From positions 1 through 37,515 of the forward strand of contig JAKFVU010000030.1 of the NCBI GenBank assembly GCA_021732025.1: a stretch of DNA of 37,515 nt, read 5' to 3'. Position numbers and translations under genes: made by a program. Below, piece by piece: positions 24,950-34,340 of this stretch. Below the pieces are notes generated by a model. The model saw nothing but the letters and a program-made list of their open reading frames with translations, was not told where the DNA came from and made no database searches. Source of the DNA: Candidatus Obscuribacterales bacterium (GTDB lineage: Bacteria > Cyanobacteriota > Vampirovibrionia > Obscuribacterales > Obscuribacteraceae). Numbering within the stretch: the first letter of the stretch is position 1; every line of letters begins with the position of its first letter.

Positions 24950-27091
24950 ATGGATAGCGTTAAAGAGAGGAAAACAGGGACAGTGGCAGGAAGACAAATT
25001 CAGCTTCAAGACGTCCGTAACATGGGTATTGCAGCTCACATCGATGCTGGCAAAACTACCACAACAGAACGGATTCTCTTCTATTCCGGTTTGATCCACA
25101 GAATGGGTGAAGTGCACGAAGGCACATCGTTCACCGACTGGATGGAGCAAGAGAAAGAACGCGGCATCACCATTACAGCAGCTGCTATCACCTCTCAGTG
25201 GAGAGGCAAGCGCATCAACTTAATCGACACCCCCGGACACGTTGACTTCACCGTAGAAGTTGAGCGTTCGATGCGCGTGCTCGACGGCGTTGTTATCGTG
25301 CTTTGTGCAGTTGGTGGCGTTCAACCGCAAACCAACACAGTTTGGAAACAAGCCAACCGTTATGAAGTGCCCAGAATGATTCTGGTCAACAAAATGGACC
25401 GCACTGGCGCTGACTTCTACAAAGTAGTTAAGCAAATCAAAGAGCAGCTTCCTGGTATGTCTACCACTTGGGCCAATGCTCACCCGCTTCAATTGCCAAT
25501 CGGCGCTGAAGGCGAATTCAAAGGTCTAATCGATCTAGTTGAGATGAAAGCTCACGTCTACGACGAAAAAGATCCTATGGGTCAAAAATTCAACATCGTC
25601 GACATTCCTGCCGACATGCTTGAAGATGCTCAAAAATATCGCAAAGAGCTTGAAGAGTCAGTTGTTGAAACAGACGACGCTTTGATGGAAATCTACATGG
25701 AAACTGAAACTGTTGAAAACGAAGCTTTCAAAGTAGCTTTGAGAAAAGCAGTTTGCACCAACAAAGTTATTCCGATTCTTTGTGGTTCAGCTTTCAAAAA
25801 CAAAGGCGTTCAACAGCTTCTCGACGCAGTTGTCGACTTGCTTCCTTCACCAGCTGACGTTTCTGCTATCAAAGGCATGTTGCCAGATGGTACTGAAACC
25901 GAAAGAGCTCCTGACGACAACGCACCATTCTCGGCGCTTGCCTTCAAGGTTATGAACGACCCATTCGTCGGTAAACTCACCTTCTTGCGCATCTACTCAG
26001 GTAAATTGGCAGCTGGTTCATACGTTCTCAACTCCACCAAAGGAAAGAGAGAGCGCATCAGCCGTCTAGTTCAATTGCAAGCAGATAACCGCACAGACGT
26101 TGATGAAGCTTACGCTGGCGACATTATTGCTGCTGTTGGCTTGAAAGACACCACAACCGGTGACACTCTTTCAGCAGAAAATTCACCAGTAATTTTGGAA
26201 TCAATGAACTTCCCAGATCCAGTTATCTCGGTTGCCATCGAACCAAAAACCAAAGGCGACTCCGACAAACTGGGCGTCTCACTGGGCCGCTTGGCAGAAG
26301 AAGATCCAACCTTCAAAGTGCGTGTTGACCATGAAACTGGCCAAACAATCATTGCTGGTATGGGCGAACTTCACTTAGAAATCATTGTTGACCGTCTACT
26401 TCGTGAATTCAAAGTAGAAGCCAACGTTGGTAAGCCACAAGTTGCCTACCGCGAAACCATCAAGAAGAACGTCAAGTGCGAAGGCAAGTTCATCCGTCAG
26501 TCGGGTGGTCGTGGTCAATACGGTCACGTAGTCTTCGAACTAGAACCACTTGCTGCTGGTACCGGATTCGAATTCGTCAACAAAATCGTTGGTGGTGTCG
26601 TTCCAAAAGAATACATCCCTGCAATTGAAGCTGGCGTAAGAGACACTCTAGTGGGCGGCGTACTTGCCGGTTATCCTGTAATCGACGTTAAGTGCACATT
26701 GGTCTTCGGTTCGTACCACGAAGTTGACTCGAACGAAATGGCCTTCAAAACTGCTGCTTCAATCGGCTTCAAAGAGGGCTTCATGAAAGCTAGCCCTATT
26801 CTTCAAGAGCCAATCATGAAAGTAGAAGTTGAAGTTCCAGAAGAATTCATGGGCGACGTTATCGGTGACATTTCATCGAGACGTGGTCGCATCGAAGGCA
26901 TGGACACCATCGATTCACTATCAAAAGTGAAATCGTCAGTGCCATTGTCTGAAATGTTTGGTTATGCCACCGACATCCGCAACAAAACCCGCGGACAAGG
27001 TACATTCACCATGGAATTCGCTCACTACGAAGAAGTGCCGAATGCTATTGCTGAAGCAGTTATTTCTACCAAGAAAGATACTCGCCACTAA
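24950..27091 (+). CDS. fusA: Translation elongation factor G
   Basis: EF-G is the GTPase that drives translocation and, with RRF, ribosome recycling. The 713 aa carry AHIDAGKT (29-36), RGITI (71-75), DTPGHVDF (93-100) and NKMD (147-150), then domains II-V with [43 protein letters not shown] and [10 protein letters not shown]. The ATG is preceded by GGAAGG. The gene lies 328 bp after rpsG with a terminator in between, so it likely has its own promoter. It is followed by a terminator, and tuf is absent. Only one copy is seen here. Confidence 0.98.
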   Translation: MDSVKERKTGTVAGRQIQLQDVRNMGIAAHIDAGKTTTTERILFYSGLIHRMGEVHEGTSFTDWMEQEKERGITITAAAITSQWRGKRINLIDTPGHVDFTVEVERSMRVLDGVVIVLCAVGGVQPQTNTVWKQANRYEVPRMILVNKMDRTGADFYKVVKQIKEQLPGMSTTWANAHPLQLPIGAEGEFKGLIDLVEMKAHVYDEKDPMGQKFNIVDIPADMLEDAQKYRKELEESVVETDDALMEIYMETETVENEAFKVALRKAVCTNKVIPILCGSAFKNKGVQQLLDAVVDLLPSPADVSAIKGMLPDGTETERAPDDNAPFSALAFKVMNDPFVGKLTFLRIYSGKLAAGSYVLNSTKGKRERISRLVQLQADNRTDVDEAYAGDIIAAVGLKDTTTGDTLSAENSPVILESMNFPDPVISVAIEPKTKGDSDKLGVSLGRLAEEDPTFKVRVDHETGQTIIAGMGELHLEIIVDRLLREFKVEANVGKPQVAYRETIKKNVKCEGKFIRQSGGRGQYGHVVFELEPLAAGTGFEFVNKIVGGVVPKEYIPAIEAGVRDTLVGGVLAGYPVIDVKCTLVFGSYHEVDSNEMAFKTAASIGFKEGFMKASPILQEPIMKVEVEVPEEFMGDVIGDISSRRGRIEGMDTIDSLSKVKSSVPLSEMFGYATDIRNKTRGQGTFTMEFAHYEEVPNAIAEAVISTKKDTRH

Positions 27092-27113
27092 GCTATAGAT
27101 TCTCAAGAGCTAA

Positions 27114-27151
27114 AGAGCCCCCGCTAAACGACAAGTTTGGCGGGGGCTTTT
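27114..27151 (+). terminator. Rho-independent terminator after fusA
   Basis: GCCCCCGCTAAAC pairs with GTTTGGCGGGGGC around a GACAA loop and is followed by TTTT. It is a very stable GC-rich stem 25 bp past the fusA stop. Confidence 0.92.
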
Positions 27152-27177
27152 CTTTGGCATTTGAACAGCTGGCTTAG

Positions 27178-27205
27178 TTGCCAATTGTTTTCTTTGGCTG
27201 ACAAT
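27178..27205 (+). promoter_or_regulatory. Candidate sigma-70-like promoter for the gene at 27266
   Basis: TTGCCA (27178-27183) and GACAAT (27200-27205) are 16 bp apart, just past the fusA terminator and 60 bp before the next start codon. Confidence 0.35.
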
Positions 27206-27265
27206 AGGGCCTCGTTCAAGAAAAGCGGTAAAATTCTAGGTATCAGTCGAAAGGAGACCGATACT

Positions 27266-27679
27266 ATGAAGTATCTGCACAGCGGGTACATTCTTTTTTG
27301 CCAAGGGGCAGACCACGAAGAAGATGGTCGCGTTGATGCTCGTGGCCTTTTTGATCTGTTCGTTCTCAAAGACTTACCGACCAAGATGAACTGCACTTGC
27401 GTCATCGGCTTCGGCACACCTTACGAGCGCCGCCAATACAAAGGCATCGTCACTATTGAAGATCCAGACGGAACAGTAGTCTTTACTAAAGACTTCAACG
27501 CCAATGATCCAGGCGACATTTTCAAAGGCCATTACATTTTTCAGCCTGATGTCAGCCTCAGCAAAGAGGGCGCCTGGTCAGCCAAGGTCTCTCTTCTAAA
27601 CTGGAAAGACGACAACATGTGGGACTGCGAGCGCAAATTCTTTGTCATGCTCGAAGGCGACGCTCCGCCAGACCCATAA
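27266..27679 (+). CDS. Small conserved hypothetical protein, beta-rich
   Basis: This 137-aa cytosolic protein starts at the ATG at 27266, supported by AAGGAG 9 bases upstream; the open frame extends further 5' but overlaps the fusA terminator. It shows alternating beta-strand patterns (HSGYILFC, GLFDLFVLKDLP, KGIVTIEDPDGTVVF, WSAKVSLLNW) suggesting a beta-sandwich. The layout GxFDxF..LP..DPDG is reminiscent of DUF6941-type proteins, but I am not sure. No catalytic motif is seen. It converges with the DUF1501 gene 16 bp away. Confidence 0.75.
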   Translation: MKYLHSGYILFCQGADHEEDGRVDARGLFDLFVLKDLPTKMNCTCVIGFGTPYERRQYKGIVTIEDPDGTVVFTKDFNANDPGDIFKGHYIFQPDVSLSKEGAWSAKVSLLNWKDDNMWDCERKFFVMLEGDAPPDP

Positions 27680-27695
27680 ACAATTCAATAGAGTC

Positions 27696-28988
27696 TTAGC
27701 AGAACTCAAGATTATTGAAATTCTTGCCCAGAACTTCACCACTATCGGCACCAAGCCAACGGTCTAGAATAGTGGCATATACGGTGCGGAAATCAACATT
27801 GAATTTGAGATCACCATGGTCTAAGTCAGTTAGTGATGGATACTGTCCATAGAGGCCGCCTTTCACTCCACCGCCAAGAACTAGGCAGGGTCCAGCTGTG
27901 CCGTGGTCGGTTCCGCCGCCGCCATTCTCCGCTACCCGTCTTCCAAATTCAGAGAAGATGAGCACCATGACTTTGTCGTCACAGCCATTCTGTTTGAGGT
28001 CATCCTGGAAAGCATTTAGCGATTTGCCCAAGCCAGCCAACAAATTAGTCTGGGTGCGCAACTCACCAGCGTGAGTGTCGAAGCCATCATAGCCAACTGT
28101 ATAAACCTTGGCACCAATTCCACCGCTTATCATCTGAGCAATGAACTTCAGACTAGAACCAAGCTTTCCATCAGGATACTTGACTGTGGTTTTGTGACCC
28201 TTAACTAAATCAATCAGCCGCTCAGAAGCTCTATTAGCTTCAACACCGCTTGTGCGCAACTTTTTTACCACGGCTCGATCATCATCAAAGTTTCTATAAA
28301 TATCATTGAATGCTTCAAGCTGCAGTGCCCTATCGGTTTGGTAGAGTGGATCTACTTTGAAGCGAAAAGCCTGTACATCAGAGACAGACGGCACAGCTAC
28401 TTTGCGCGCCAACAGTGACTTAGGCAAAAGCGGATCAACGTTGACTGCCATCATGGCAATCTTCTCTTTGCCAGGTTCGATGCTTGCCCTAACAACTTTG
28501 TCACGCACAGAGGCGGCCGCAGAAATGCTCAAATAATCGAGGTAACGGCCGAGCCAACCGGTATCACCGATAATATCAGGCTGAGCCGTTTGCCAAATCT
28601 CAATAGAGCGAAAATGCGAGCGATTAGGTTCGGGATAACCGACACCCTGAATTACCGCCAATTTGCCTTGTTTGTAAAACTCTTGAAACTGTGTCAATGC
28701 CGGATGAAAACCAACCTTATCGTCAATATGCAAGACTTCAGATTGTTTGATGCCAATCTTAGGACGAGCGTCATAATAGGCACCGTTACCATATGGAATG
28801 ATAGTGTTGATACCGTCATTGCCACCATTCAATTGAATAACTAATATCGAGCGATCGGCACTGGCCGCTGGATCAATCTGTGCAGCCAGCGCCTCTAACT
28901 GTCCATGACCAAGAATTCCCAAAGCCGCCAGTCCAGCGAGAAAATCACGTCGACTAATAGGGTTATTGATGAAATCATGATTGGTCAT
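27696..28988 (-). CDS. DUF1501 family protein with Tat signal
   Basis: This 430-aa protein starts with a twin-arginine signal (SRRDFLAGLAALGILG at 13-28), so it is exported folded. The mature part has the DUF1501 marks: LVIQLNGGNDGINTIIPYGN, LAVIQGVGYPEPNRSHFRS, VYTVGYDGFDTHAGE, VLIFSEFGRRVAENGGGGTDHG and LGGGVKGGLYG. The fold is related to alkaline phosphatase/sulfatase superfamily proteins, but no activity is established. DUF1501 genes are commonly found beside DUF1800 genes, as here (DUF1800 lies upstream in the same operon). Confidence 0.92.
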   Translation of the reverse strand: MTNHDFINNPISRRDFLAGLAALGILGHGQLEALAAQIDPAASADRSILVIQLNGGNDGINTIIPYGNGAYYDARPKIGIKQSEVLHIDDKVGFHPALTQFQEFYKQGKLAVIQGVGYPEPNRSHFRSIEIWQTAQPDIIGDTGWLGRYLDYLSISAAASVRDKVVRASIEPGKEKIAMMAVNVDPLLPKSLLARKVAVPSVSDVQAFRFKVDPLYQTDRALQLEAFNDIYRNFDDDRAVVKKLRTSGVEANRASERLIDLVKGHKTTVKYPDGKLGSSLKFIAQMISGGIGAKVYTVGYDGFDTHAGELRTQTNLLAGLGKSLNAFQDDLKQNGCDDKVMVLIFSEFGRRVAENGGGGTDHGTAGPCLVLGGGVKGGLYGQYPSLTDLDHGDLKFNVDFRTVYATILDRWLGADSGEVLGKNFNNLEFC

Positions 28989-29074
28989 TTCGTTTGTACC
29001 TTTTCGTTCCAGTTTCGTTCCAGTTTCGTTCCAGTTACATCAGATGTTGGATCAGTGGTTTCTCCGGTCAATCT

Positions 29075-30454
29075 CTATGTTAGTTGATAAGTCGGCAAAG
29101 TCATAATCAAATGTACCAATCCGCGCAAGCGGGCATCAAGCACTTTATCATTAGGAAGCTTATCTAAGGGCTTTCCACTCAAGTCGGTCGAAACGTACTT
29201 AACTAGCCGCTCCCGCACACTCTGCGGGGCGTCATTTTCAATTAGCAAGCTGAGAAAATAATCTACTGTTTCACCAGCATCGGTTAGCCCTTGTTCAGTG
29301 GCAATTTTAGCTGGCGAAGAATACTTATCAAGATAGTCAAATTTTTGCGAGATCATTCTGGTAGCGAAATTAAAACGCTCCATCATCACATCTGATGCTA
29401 TCCAATTTTCGCCGCCATCCCAACCTTTGACCGAAGGCGGATTAAACAAATTTTGCCCCATAGCCGCCATCAAGCGAGGCACCTCAGCATCGACTTGACT
29501 GACCTGAAAGGTCTTTAGCATTCCTACAACATACTCACAGGGACTCTTAATGAGCGAATGGAAGCAAGCACTTGTGGTGAAATAACGAGAAGAGAATATG
29601 GCACTAACCATGGCACCAATATTGTGATCATTTTTCTTGTAGACAGTGGCAATCTCTTCAACAAAGGAGTTTGATGGCTCATACAATGCAAAGTAGCGAA
29701 TTAGCTTGCGAGCTAAATAATGAGCAGTCGCCTTCTCGTTAGCCAAAATAGAAACAATATCTTCGCCATTAAAATTTCCCGTTTGGCCCAAAAATGTCTT
29801 GCTGCCACTGTCGTGCTGTCCTTTGTTGAAGAAGTACCCATCAGGCTTAGTCTGCCATCCGGTGAAGGCTCGAGCACCTTCTTTGACGTCTTGCTCAGAG
29901 TAATTTCCAATGCCCATGGTAAAGAGTTCCATGACTTCACGAGCATAATTCTCGTTGGGTTTTCCCTTGCGATTCTGCTGATTATCAAGCCAATTGATCA
30001 TGGCCGGATCTTTAGACATAGCTAACAACAGATCATCGAATTTACCAAAAGCGTACTTGCGCATTGTGCAATTTTGCACATACATAGCGTAAGGGTTGCG
30101 CACTTTGTTGTCAGAGGTAGCGAAATGGCCGTGCCAAAAGAGTGTCATTTTCTCTTCTAAAGGACGACCGGTGAACATCATGCGAAACAGCCACCAGCGC
30201 TTAATATCATCAGGATTAGTAAAGTCAAAATTCTGCTCGGCCAGCATGCCGTCCAATTTGCTGTTATCGACAGATGATGGATTGGTGAGTTGCTTAAGAG
30301 CACTGCTGTAACCCATCGCAAGATATGGCGCTAACTCTTCTGGTGTGAAACCAAAGCCCGTGCGATTGAGCAAATGTCTAATCTGGCGATGATCATCTCT
30401 GGCGTTTCTGGCGTTTTTCTTGCCAACTCGCTTTTTAGTAGAATCACTGGGCAT
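29075..30454 (-). CDS. DUF1800 family protein
   Basis: This protein of about 459 aa contains the DUF1800 pattern: RHLLNRTGFGFTPEELAPYL, MTLFWHGHFATSDNKVRNP, DPAMINWLDNQQNRKGKPNE, NYAREVMELFTMGIGNYSEQD and GARAFTGWQ. The frame opens from a GTG at 30472, but the ATG at 30454 has AAGG 8-10 bases upstream and gives a shorter overlap (11 bp) with the upstream gene, so I prefer it. There is no clear signal peptide, whereas its partner DUF1501 has a Tat signal. Its function is unknown; the pair is widespread in Planctomycetes, Bacteroidetes and Proteobacteria. Confidence 0.9.
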   Translation of the reverse strand: MPSDSTKKRVGKKNARNARDDHRQIRHLLNRTGFGFTPEELAPYLAMGYSSALKQLTNPSSVDNSKLDGMLAEQNFDFTNPDDIKRWWLFRMMFTGRPLEEKMTLFWHGHFATSDNKVRNPYAMYVQNCTMRKYAFGKFDDLLLAMSKDPAMINWLDNQQNRKGKPNENYAREVMELFTMGIGNYSEQDVKEGARAFTGWQTKPDGYFFNKGQHDSGSKTFLGQTGNFNGEDIVSILANEKATAHYLARKLIRYFALYEPSNSFVEEIATVYKKNDHNIGAMVSAIFSSRYFTTSACFHSLIKSPCEYVVGMLKTFQVSQVDAEVPRLMAAMGQNLFNPPSVKGWDGGENWIASDVMMERFNFATRMISQKFDYLDKYSSPAKIATEQGLTDAGETVDYFLSLLIENDAPQSVRERLVKYVSTDLSGKPLDKLPNDKVLDARLRGLVHLIMTLPTYQLT

Positions 30455-31043
30455 ATGTCGGCACCTTGCCACGCCTAAGCTGCTCTAGCTCGAGCATTTG
30501 AGCAGCAGTCACCACTTTGCCTAAGGCCTGAGTAAACTCCATCTGCCGCACTTTTATTTTGCCCACAACCTCGCGAATGGACAGGTCTTCCTCTTCCTTT
30601 GGCAAATCTGCTTTTGTTTGGCCCAGCTTTTCTTTCTCTGATTTTAAGCGAGTTTTGAATTCGGCGCGCAGGGGACGTAGTTGCTCGTTGAGAACTTTCA
30701 AGTCGCTGCGATAGACATTGAATAATTCATTGATCTGTTTACGCTGACCACCATCAAGAGAGGGAATCAATTTGACCTGCTCCAAAGTTGGATTGGGATC
30801 AACTAACTCAATACCAATAGCATCTTTCGGACCAGGCCGCTTCTCTACACTCGGTTTTACCGCAGCCGCCGCACTGGCGCTAAAAAAGTTGCCGACAGCA
30901 AAAGGGCTCGCAGGATGATTGACCTGCGGACTAGACTCCTGATTAATTTGAGCGCTAACGCTGCGAGATTTCGCAAATGCTTCTACCTGGCAATAGGTCG
31001 AAAAGCAAACAATTAGGATTAGTAATTTGGCCGACTTACTCAT
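30444..31043 (-). CDS. Exported helical protein (Spy/CpxP-like character)
   Basis: This 199-aa protein has a signal peptide to about residue 24 (LLILIVCFSTYCQVEAFA). A Ser/Pro/Ala-rich linker follows to about 80, then a charged alpha-helical region with LDGGQRKQINELF near 93-105, EQLRPLRAEFKTRL and TAAQMLELEQLRRGK. The two LxxxQ-type helical turns recall Spy/CpxP periplasmic chaperones or zinc-resistance-like proteins, but this is only a resemblance. It overlaps the DUF1800 gene by 11 bp and is the first gene of that operon. Confidence 0.78.
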   Translation of the reverse strand: MSKSAKLLILIVCFSTYCQVEAFAKSRSVSAQINQESSPQVNHPASPFAVGNFFSASAAAAVKPSVEKRPGPKDAIGIELVDPNPTLEQVKLIPSLDGGQRKQINELFNVYRSDLKVLNEQLRPLRAEFKTRLKSEKEKLGQTKADLPKEEEDLSIREVVGKIKVRQMEFTQALGKVVTAAQMLELEQLRRGKVPTYAQ

Positions 31044-31240
31044 AAAAACATCCTGCCCAAAATTAGAAGCTCGCTATGGCTTCCCGAGGAAAATTGTTGA
31101 GTACTCAACAAAATCGCAAAATTGAACAGGCTCAAGGGCGCACATTACTGGTAAGTAGATACAGATAGAATCCACAAAACCAAAAAATAATTGAGCGGAG
31201 GCCGGCTGCAATAATTCAGTGCTTGGCTCTTGATGCTCAA

Positions 31241-31693
31241 TCATTGCTGCACCGGTGTTGCGCGGCTAGCGTCGGGCGGCCTCACTTTCGCCGCGATTGA
31301 ATGAAAAGCTTGCGTAAGTGCTCTCAGGTAAGCACCCTGAGTCATAAAGGCAACACTGTAAATGAAATACCAGGAGCACAAAATGAATACGAACCTAAGT
31401 CGAAACCAGCGACTCTGAATGAAAAAAATTGCGATAAATATATAGGTAAATAGAAGCGATCCGAAGATGATGCCTTGAATCACAACTTCAGGGTCAGTCT
31501 TTATTTCTAAAATAGAAATGCAAATTGCGCTAAGGATTGTCAAAAATACATGCAGGCTAACAAACCAGGTCGGATAGGTCCAAACAATTGAAGCCAATAC
31601 AAAATTCGGCCTATCTCCTTTTCGTAAAATCACTTCTGCCTCTTGCTCGCTTCTGGGCGGCGACACAAACCAGTCACGGAAAGATCCAGTCAA
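31241..31693 (-). CDS. Small membrane protein with four predicted TM helices
   Basis: This 150-aa protein starts at TTG (31693), with GGAG 9 bases upstream and an in-frame stop just before. After a polar N-terminus (1-28), hydrophobic helices lie near 32-50, 52-65, 74-92 and 98-118, followed by a basic tail. Pro/Trp/Phe-rich. I recognise no family. It is separated from the exported-protein gene downstream by about 200 bp, so it is probably its own unit. Confidence 0.65.
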   Translation of the reverse strand: MTGSFRDWFVSPPRSEQEAEVILRKGDRPNFVLASIVWTYPTWFVSLHVFLTILSAICISILEIKTDPEVVIQGIIFGSLLFTYIFIAIFFIQSRWFRLRFVFILCSWYFIYSVAFMTQGAYLRALTQAFHSIAAKVRPPDASRATPVQQ

Positions 31694-32008
31694 AGTCCAT
31701 TACTCCAGAGCAAAGTAGCAAAATCTTCTCAGAAACAGCGGATCTGCCTACTACATTGTTCCCAAGAACCAATACCAGAACGTTCTACCAATCGAGATGG
31801 CTGCACAATCGTATACAGCAAAAAAACCGCTCACTCCAGAAACCTCTGACATGAGCTATTTAATGACTAGATTATGATGCTTCGACCCGAATGACCGCTT
31901 AGCACCCCTCCCAAAGAGGGAGGTTATTTAACTTGACTTCATACTCCCAAAACGGGACGATTGAAAGAATGAGAGAAATTGAGATTGAGAGATCGGAGCA
32001 GGTGAAGG
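31694..32008. other. Intergenic region upstream of higBA
   Basis: This 315-bp spacer between divergent genes contains a hairpin CCTCCC-AAAGA-GGGAGG (31907-31923), and a TTGACT (31933-31938) that could be a -35 box for the toxin-antitoxin operon, with a weak -10 (GACGAT) 17 bp on. The hairpin just upstream could be the HigA operator. No gene is supported. Confidence 0.45.
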
Positions 32009-32293
32009 ATGGAATTGCTGAATGAAAAAGCAATTTGGCAGTTCGCCAAAAAGCATCCCGCTGCAGAAAGTCCATTGCAACATTGGGTCGATACCATCAA
32101 GACTCAACAGTGGAATAATCCTGCGGATGTAGCGAGAACATTCAACAGTGCAGACAATTTGGGCAATGACCGATGGATCTTCAATATTGGTGGCAATAAT
32201 TTCCGTCTTGCAGCTACTGTTTGGTTTAAAAAGCAGAGAGTCTTTGTTCTAAAAGTTATGACTCATTTTGAATACGATCAGAAGGAGTGGTAG
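32009..32293 (+). CDS. higB: HigB-family type II toxin (mRNA interferase)
   Basis: This 94-aa protein matches HigB-type RelE-superfamily toxins. The N-terminal helices are AIWQFAKKHPAAESPLQHWV, and the core is NDRWIFNIGGNNFRLAATVWF with basic positions near the C-terminus and terminal HFEYDQ. Such toxins cleave mRNA at the ribosome. GGTGAAGG lies before the ATG. The gene ends 4 bp before the antitoxin start, in the toxin-first order usual for higBA. Confidence 0.88.
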   Translation: MELLNEKAIWQFAKKHPAAESPLQHWVDTIKTQQWNNPADVARTFNSADNLGNDRWIFNIGGNNFRLAATVWFKKQRVFVLKVMTHFEYDQKEW

Positions 32294-32297
32294 AGAC

Positions 32298-32855
32298 ATG
32301 CCTAGCAAATACAAAGCGCTTACAGACCGGCATCCTCTGCGACCAATCAAGACAGAAGAGGAACTCGATGGAGCCCTTGAAGTAGCTCGCGAACTTTACT
32401 TAAACCTCAATTCGTTAAATGACGATGAAGAAGATTACCTAGATGTTCTCAGCACCTTAATCACACAATACGAAAAAGTGCACCACACACGAGAAGGCAA
32501 CTTCACGCCAATTGAACACGTCAAATATCTTTTTGAAATGAACAATCTAAAGCAGTCAGACTTTGGAAAATTACTTAGCCTCCCATCGGGCCGAGCGAGT
32601 GAAATTTGGAATGGGCATAGGGATTTGACTAAAACTCATATCGCTATTTTGGCCGAACGTTTCTGCGTTAACGCCACACTATTTTTGCCAAAAGTTGTCG
32701 TTCCCATTCTGGCAACACAAAATTCAGATACAAAGATAACTAACAAGGTTTTGTCTAAAATCAAAAAAGCCCTTGAACCGCTAGAACCGGAACAAAGGCA
32801 TATAGTGCTTGAAAGTCTTGGTCAGTACAAAGAAAGTCAGGACAAGAGCGAATAA
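32298..32855 (+). CDS. higA: HigA-family antitoxin with XRE-type HTH and extended C-terminus
   Basis: This is a DNA-binding antitoxin that should neutralise HigB and repress the operon. The open frame runs from a TTG at 32268 inside higB, but the ATG at 32298 has AAGGAG 10 bases upstream and gives a normal start (185 aa). Residues 10-80 form the helical N-part with EHVKYLFEMN. The HTH lies at about 84-108 (LKQSDFGKLLSLPSGRASEIWNG), followed by a helix LTKTHIAILAERFCV. Most HigA relatives of this type are 110-140 aa; residues 140-185 form an extra charged helix. The gene ends 7 bp before the convergent tRNA-Val. Confidence 0.86.
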   Translation: MPSKYKALTDRHPLRPIKTEEELDGALEVARELYLNLNSLNDDEEDYLDVLSTLITQYEKVHHTREGNFTPIEHVKYLFEMNNLKQSDFGKLLSLPSGRASEIWNGHRDLTKTHIAILAERFCVNATLFLPKVVVPILATQNSDTKITNKVLSKIKKALEPLEPEQRHIVLESLGQYKESQDKSE

Positions 32856-32862
32856 AAAGATT

Positions 32863-32935
32863 TGGGCAGTACAGGATTCGAACCTGTGACCTCTTCCATG
32901 TCAAGGAAACGCGCTACCAACTGCGCCAACTGCCC
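32863..32935 (-). tRNA. tRNA-Val(GAC)
   Basis: It folds as a 73-nt cloverleaf on the minus strand: acceptor stem GGGCAGT/ACTGCCC, D arm GCGC...GCGC, anticodon stem TTTCC/GGAAG with loop TTGACAT (anticodon GAC), variable loop, and T arm ACAGG-TTCGAAT-CCTGT. CCA is not encoded. A TACAAT just upstream (32951-32956, minus) may be a promoter element. Confidence 0.96.
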
Positions 32936-33063
32936 ACAAGACAAGTACTTATTGTAACTTGAATGGCCCGGAGAAGATAAGTTACTGAAACGAAGTTGTA
33001 AATTCGCAACATTAATAAACGGCAGCGCCAGTTTATTGAAATCGTCAGTAATTAGTAAAAGAT

Positions 33064-33135
<72 letters not shown>

Positions 33136-33215
33136 GTGTAATTTAAAAGTCGAAAAGTGGCCTTACTACAAATAGGCTGTCTGTAATTAGACTTCTTCCT
33201 TCAAATATAGTGTAC

Positions 33216-33244
33216 ATGCTATTTGGCAGGGGCTTATTTGTCAA
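33216..33244 (-). promoter_or_regulatory. Sigma-70-type promoter for tRNA-Cys (and possibly tRNA-Val)
   Basis: On the minus strand a consensus TTGACA (33244-33239) is followed, after exactly 17 bp, by TAGCAT (33221-33216). It lies about 80 bp upstream of the tRNA-Cys 5' end and points towards it. Confidence 0.7.
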
Positions 33245-33353
33245 TTCGAACCAGACGACCAGAGCCATTTCGTCGCAATCTAGAGCAAGAAGTGACAGCT
33301 AATGCGGGTATTATTAGCTTAACGTTTTGTCTCAGCACCAGGTAAGCCTACAA

Positions 33354-34340
33354 ATGATTCTAAGAAGGGTACTGGCAGCCATTCCAATGCTCTTCCTGGT
33401 ATCTCTTGTCAGCTTTGCTTTAATGCGCGCCCTTCCTGGTGACCCGGTTGACGTCATGCTCGGGTCGTCGCAGAAAGAAATGCCGGCCGAAGATCTCAAG
33501 CTTTTGCGTCAAGAATTCGGCTTGAACCAAAGCCCTGCTAAGCAATACATGCTCTGGCTCTCAGGCTGGGTTAAGAGCGACAACGTCGCTTCCGCGAACG
33601 CTCTGGGCCGCTCATACCGTGACGGTCGCCCGGTAAAAGAAGTAATCATCGAACGCATTCCAGCCACCCTGACATTGGTGGGAGTAGCTCTGCTCATATC
33701 GTTCACCCTAGGTCTGCTACTGGGCATTCTCTCGGTGATTCTCAATCTCAAAAACAAAACGGCCGATTCTGCAGTCACCGCAGCGCTATTAGCATTGTAT
33801 TCCGCCCCCAATTTCTGGCTGGCATTCATCGCATTGGCTTTTCTCGCCAGTCCCTATAGTGCAGCGCTCATACACCTGCCCATATTGGGGCTGCACCCAC
33901 CTGGAGCTGAGCCATCTCTCGCCTACGCCGCAGAGTATTTGTTGCTGCCTGCCATCATTCTCTCTTCCCGCCGCATGGCTAAAGTAGCTCTATATGTGCG
34001 CGCTCTGGCCCTGGATGAACTGAGCAAAGAATATGTGGTGTCGGCTCTGGCCAAGGGGCTTTCGCTGAAAAGTGTAATTACCAACCACGTTCTCAAGAAC
34101 TGTTTAATTCCCGTCGTCAATTTAGCGGGCTTATCTCTGCCGGCCCTTATTGGCGGCTCGGTGTTAATTGAGACGATTTTCTGCGTGCCCGGAATGGGCC
34201 GCCTGATGGTCGAATCAACGTTCGGCCGCAACTATCCGGTTTTGATGGGGCTGGTGATGCTCTACGGCACCATAGTTATTTTGGCGAATCTACTGGCTGA
34301 TGTGCTCAACAATGTCATTGACCCGAGGCTGCAGCAATGA
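33354..34340 (+). CDS. Dipeptide/oligopeptide ABC transporter permease, DppB type
   Basis: This is an integral membrane permease of the peptide/nickel importer family. The frame is open from a TTG at 33327, but the ATG at 33354 (after AGGTAAG) gives the canonical beginning MILRRVLAAIPMLFLVSLVS with a TM helix. Family marks: LMRALPGDPVDVMLG, QYMLWLSGWV, GRSYRDGRPVKEVIIERIPATLTLVG, and the cytoplasmic EAA-type loop EYVVSALAKGLSLKSVI. It ends FGRNYPVLMGLVMLYG. About six TM helices. Its stop overlaps the start of dppC by ATGA. No binding-protein or ATPase gene adjoins; a matching ATPase lies at 443-1405. Confidence 0.9.
   Translation: MILRRVLAAIPMLFLVSLVSFALMRALPGDPVDVMLGSSQKEMPAEDLKLLRQEFGLNQSPAKQYMLWLSGWVKSDNVASANALGRSYRDGRPVKEVIIERIPATLTLVGVALLISFTLGLLLGILSVILNLKNKTADSAVTAALLALYSAPNFWLAFIALAFLASPYSAALIHLPILGLHPPGAEPSLAYAAEYLLLPAIILSSRRMAKVALYVRALALDELSKEYVVSALAKGLSLKSVITNHVLKNCLIPVVNLAGLSLPALIGGSVLIETIFCVPGMGRLMVESTFGRNYPVLMGLVMLYGTIVILANLLADVLNNVIDPRLQQ

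Noticed and set aside
27137..27265. 43-residue N-terminal extension of the small protein gene
   Set aside because: It would begin inside the fusA terminator; the ATG at 27266 has a clear AAGGAG site.
32009..32935. Genomic island inserted at tRNA-Val
   Set aside because: No direct repeat of the tRNA 3' end, integrase or compositional break is visible in the window.
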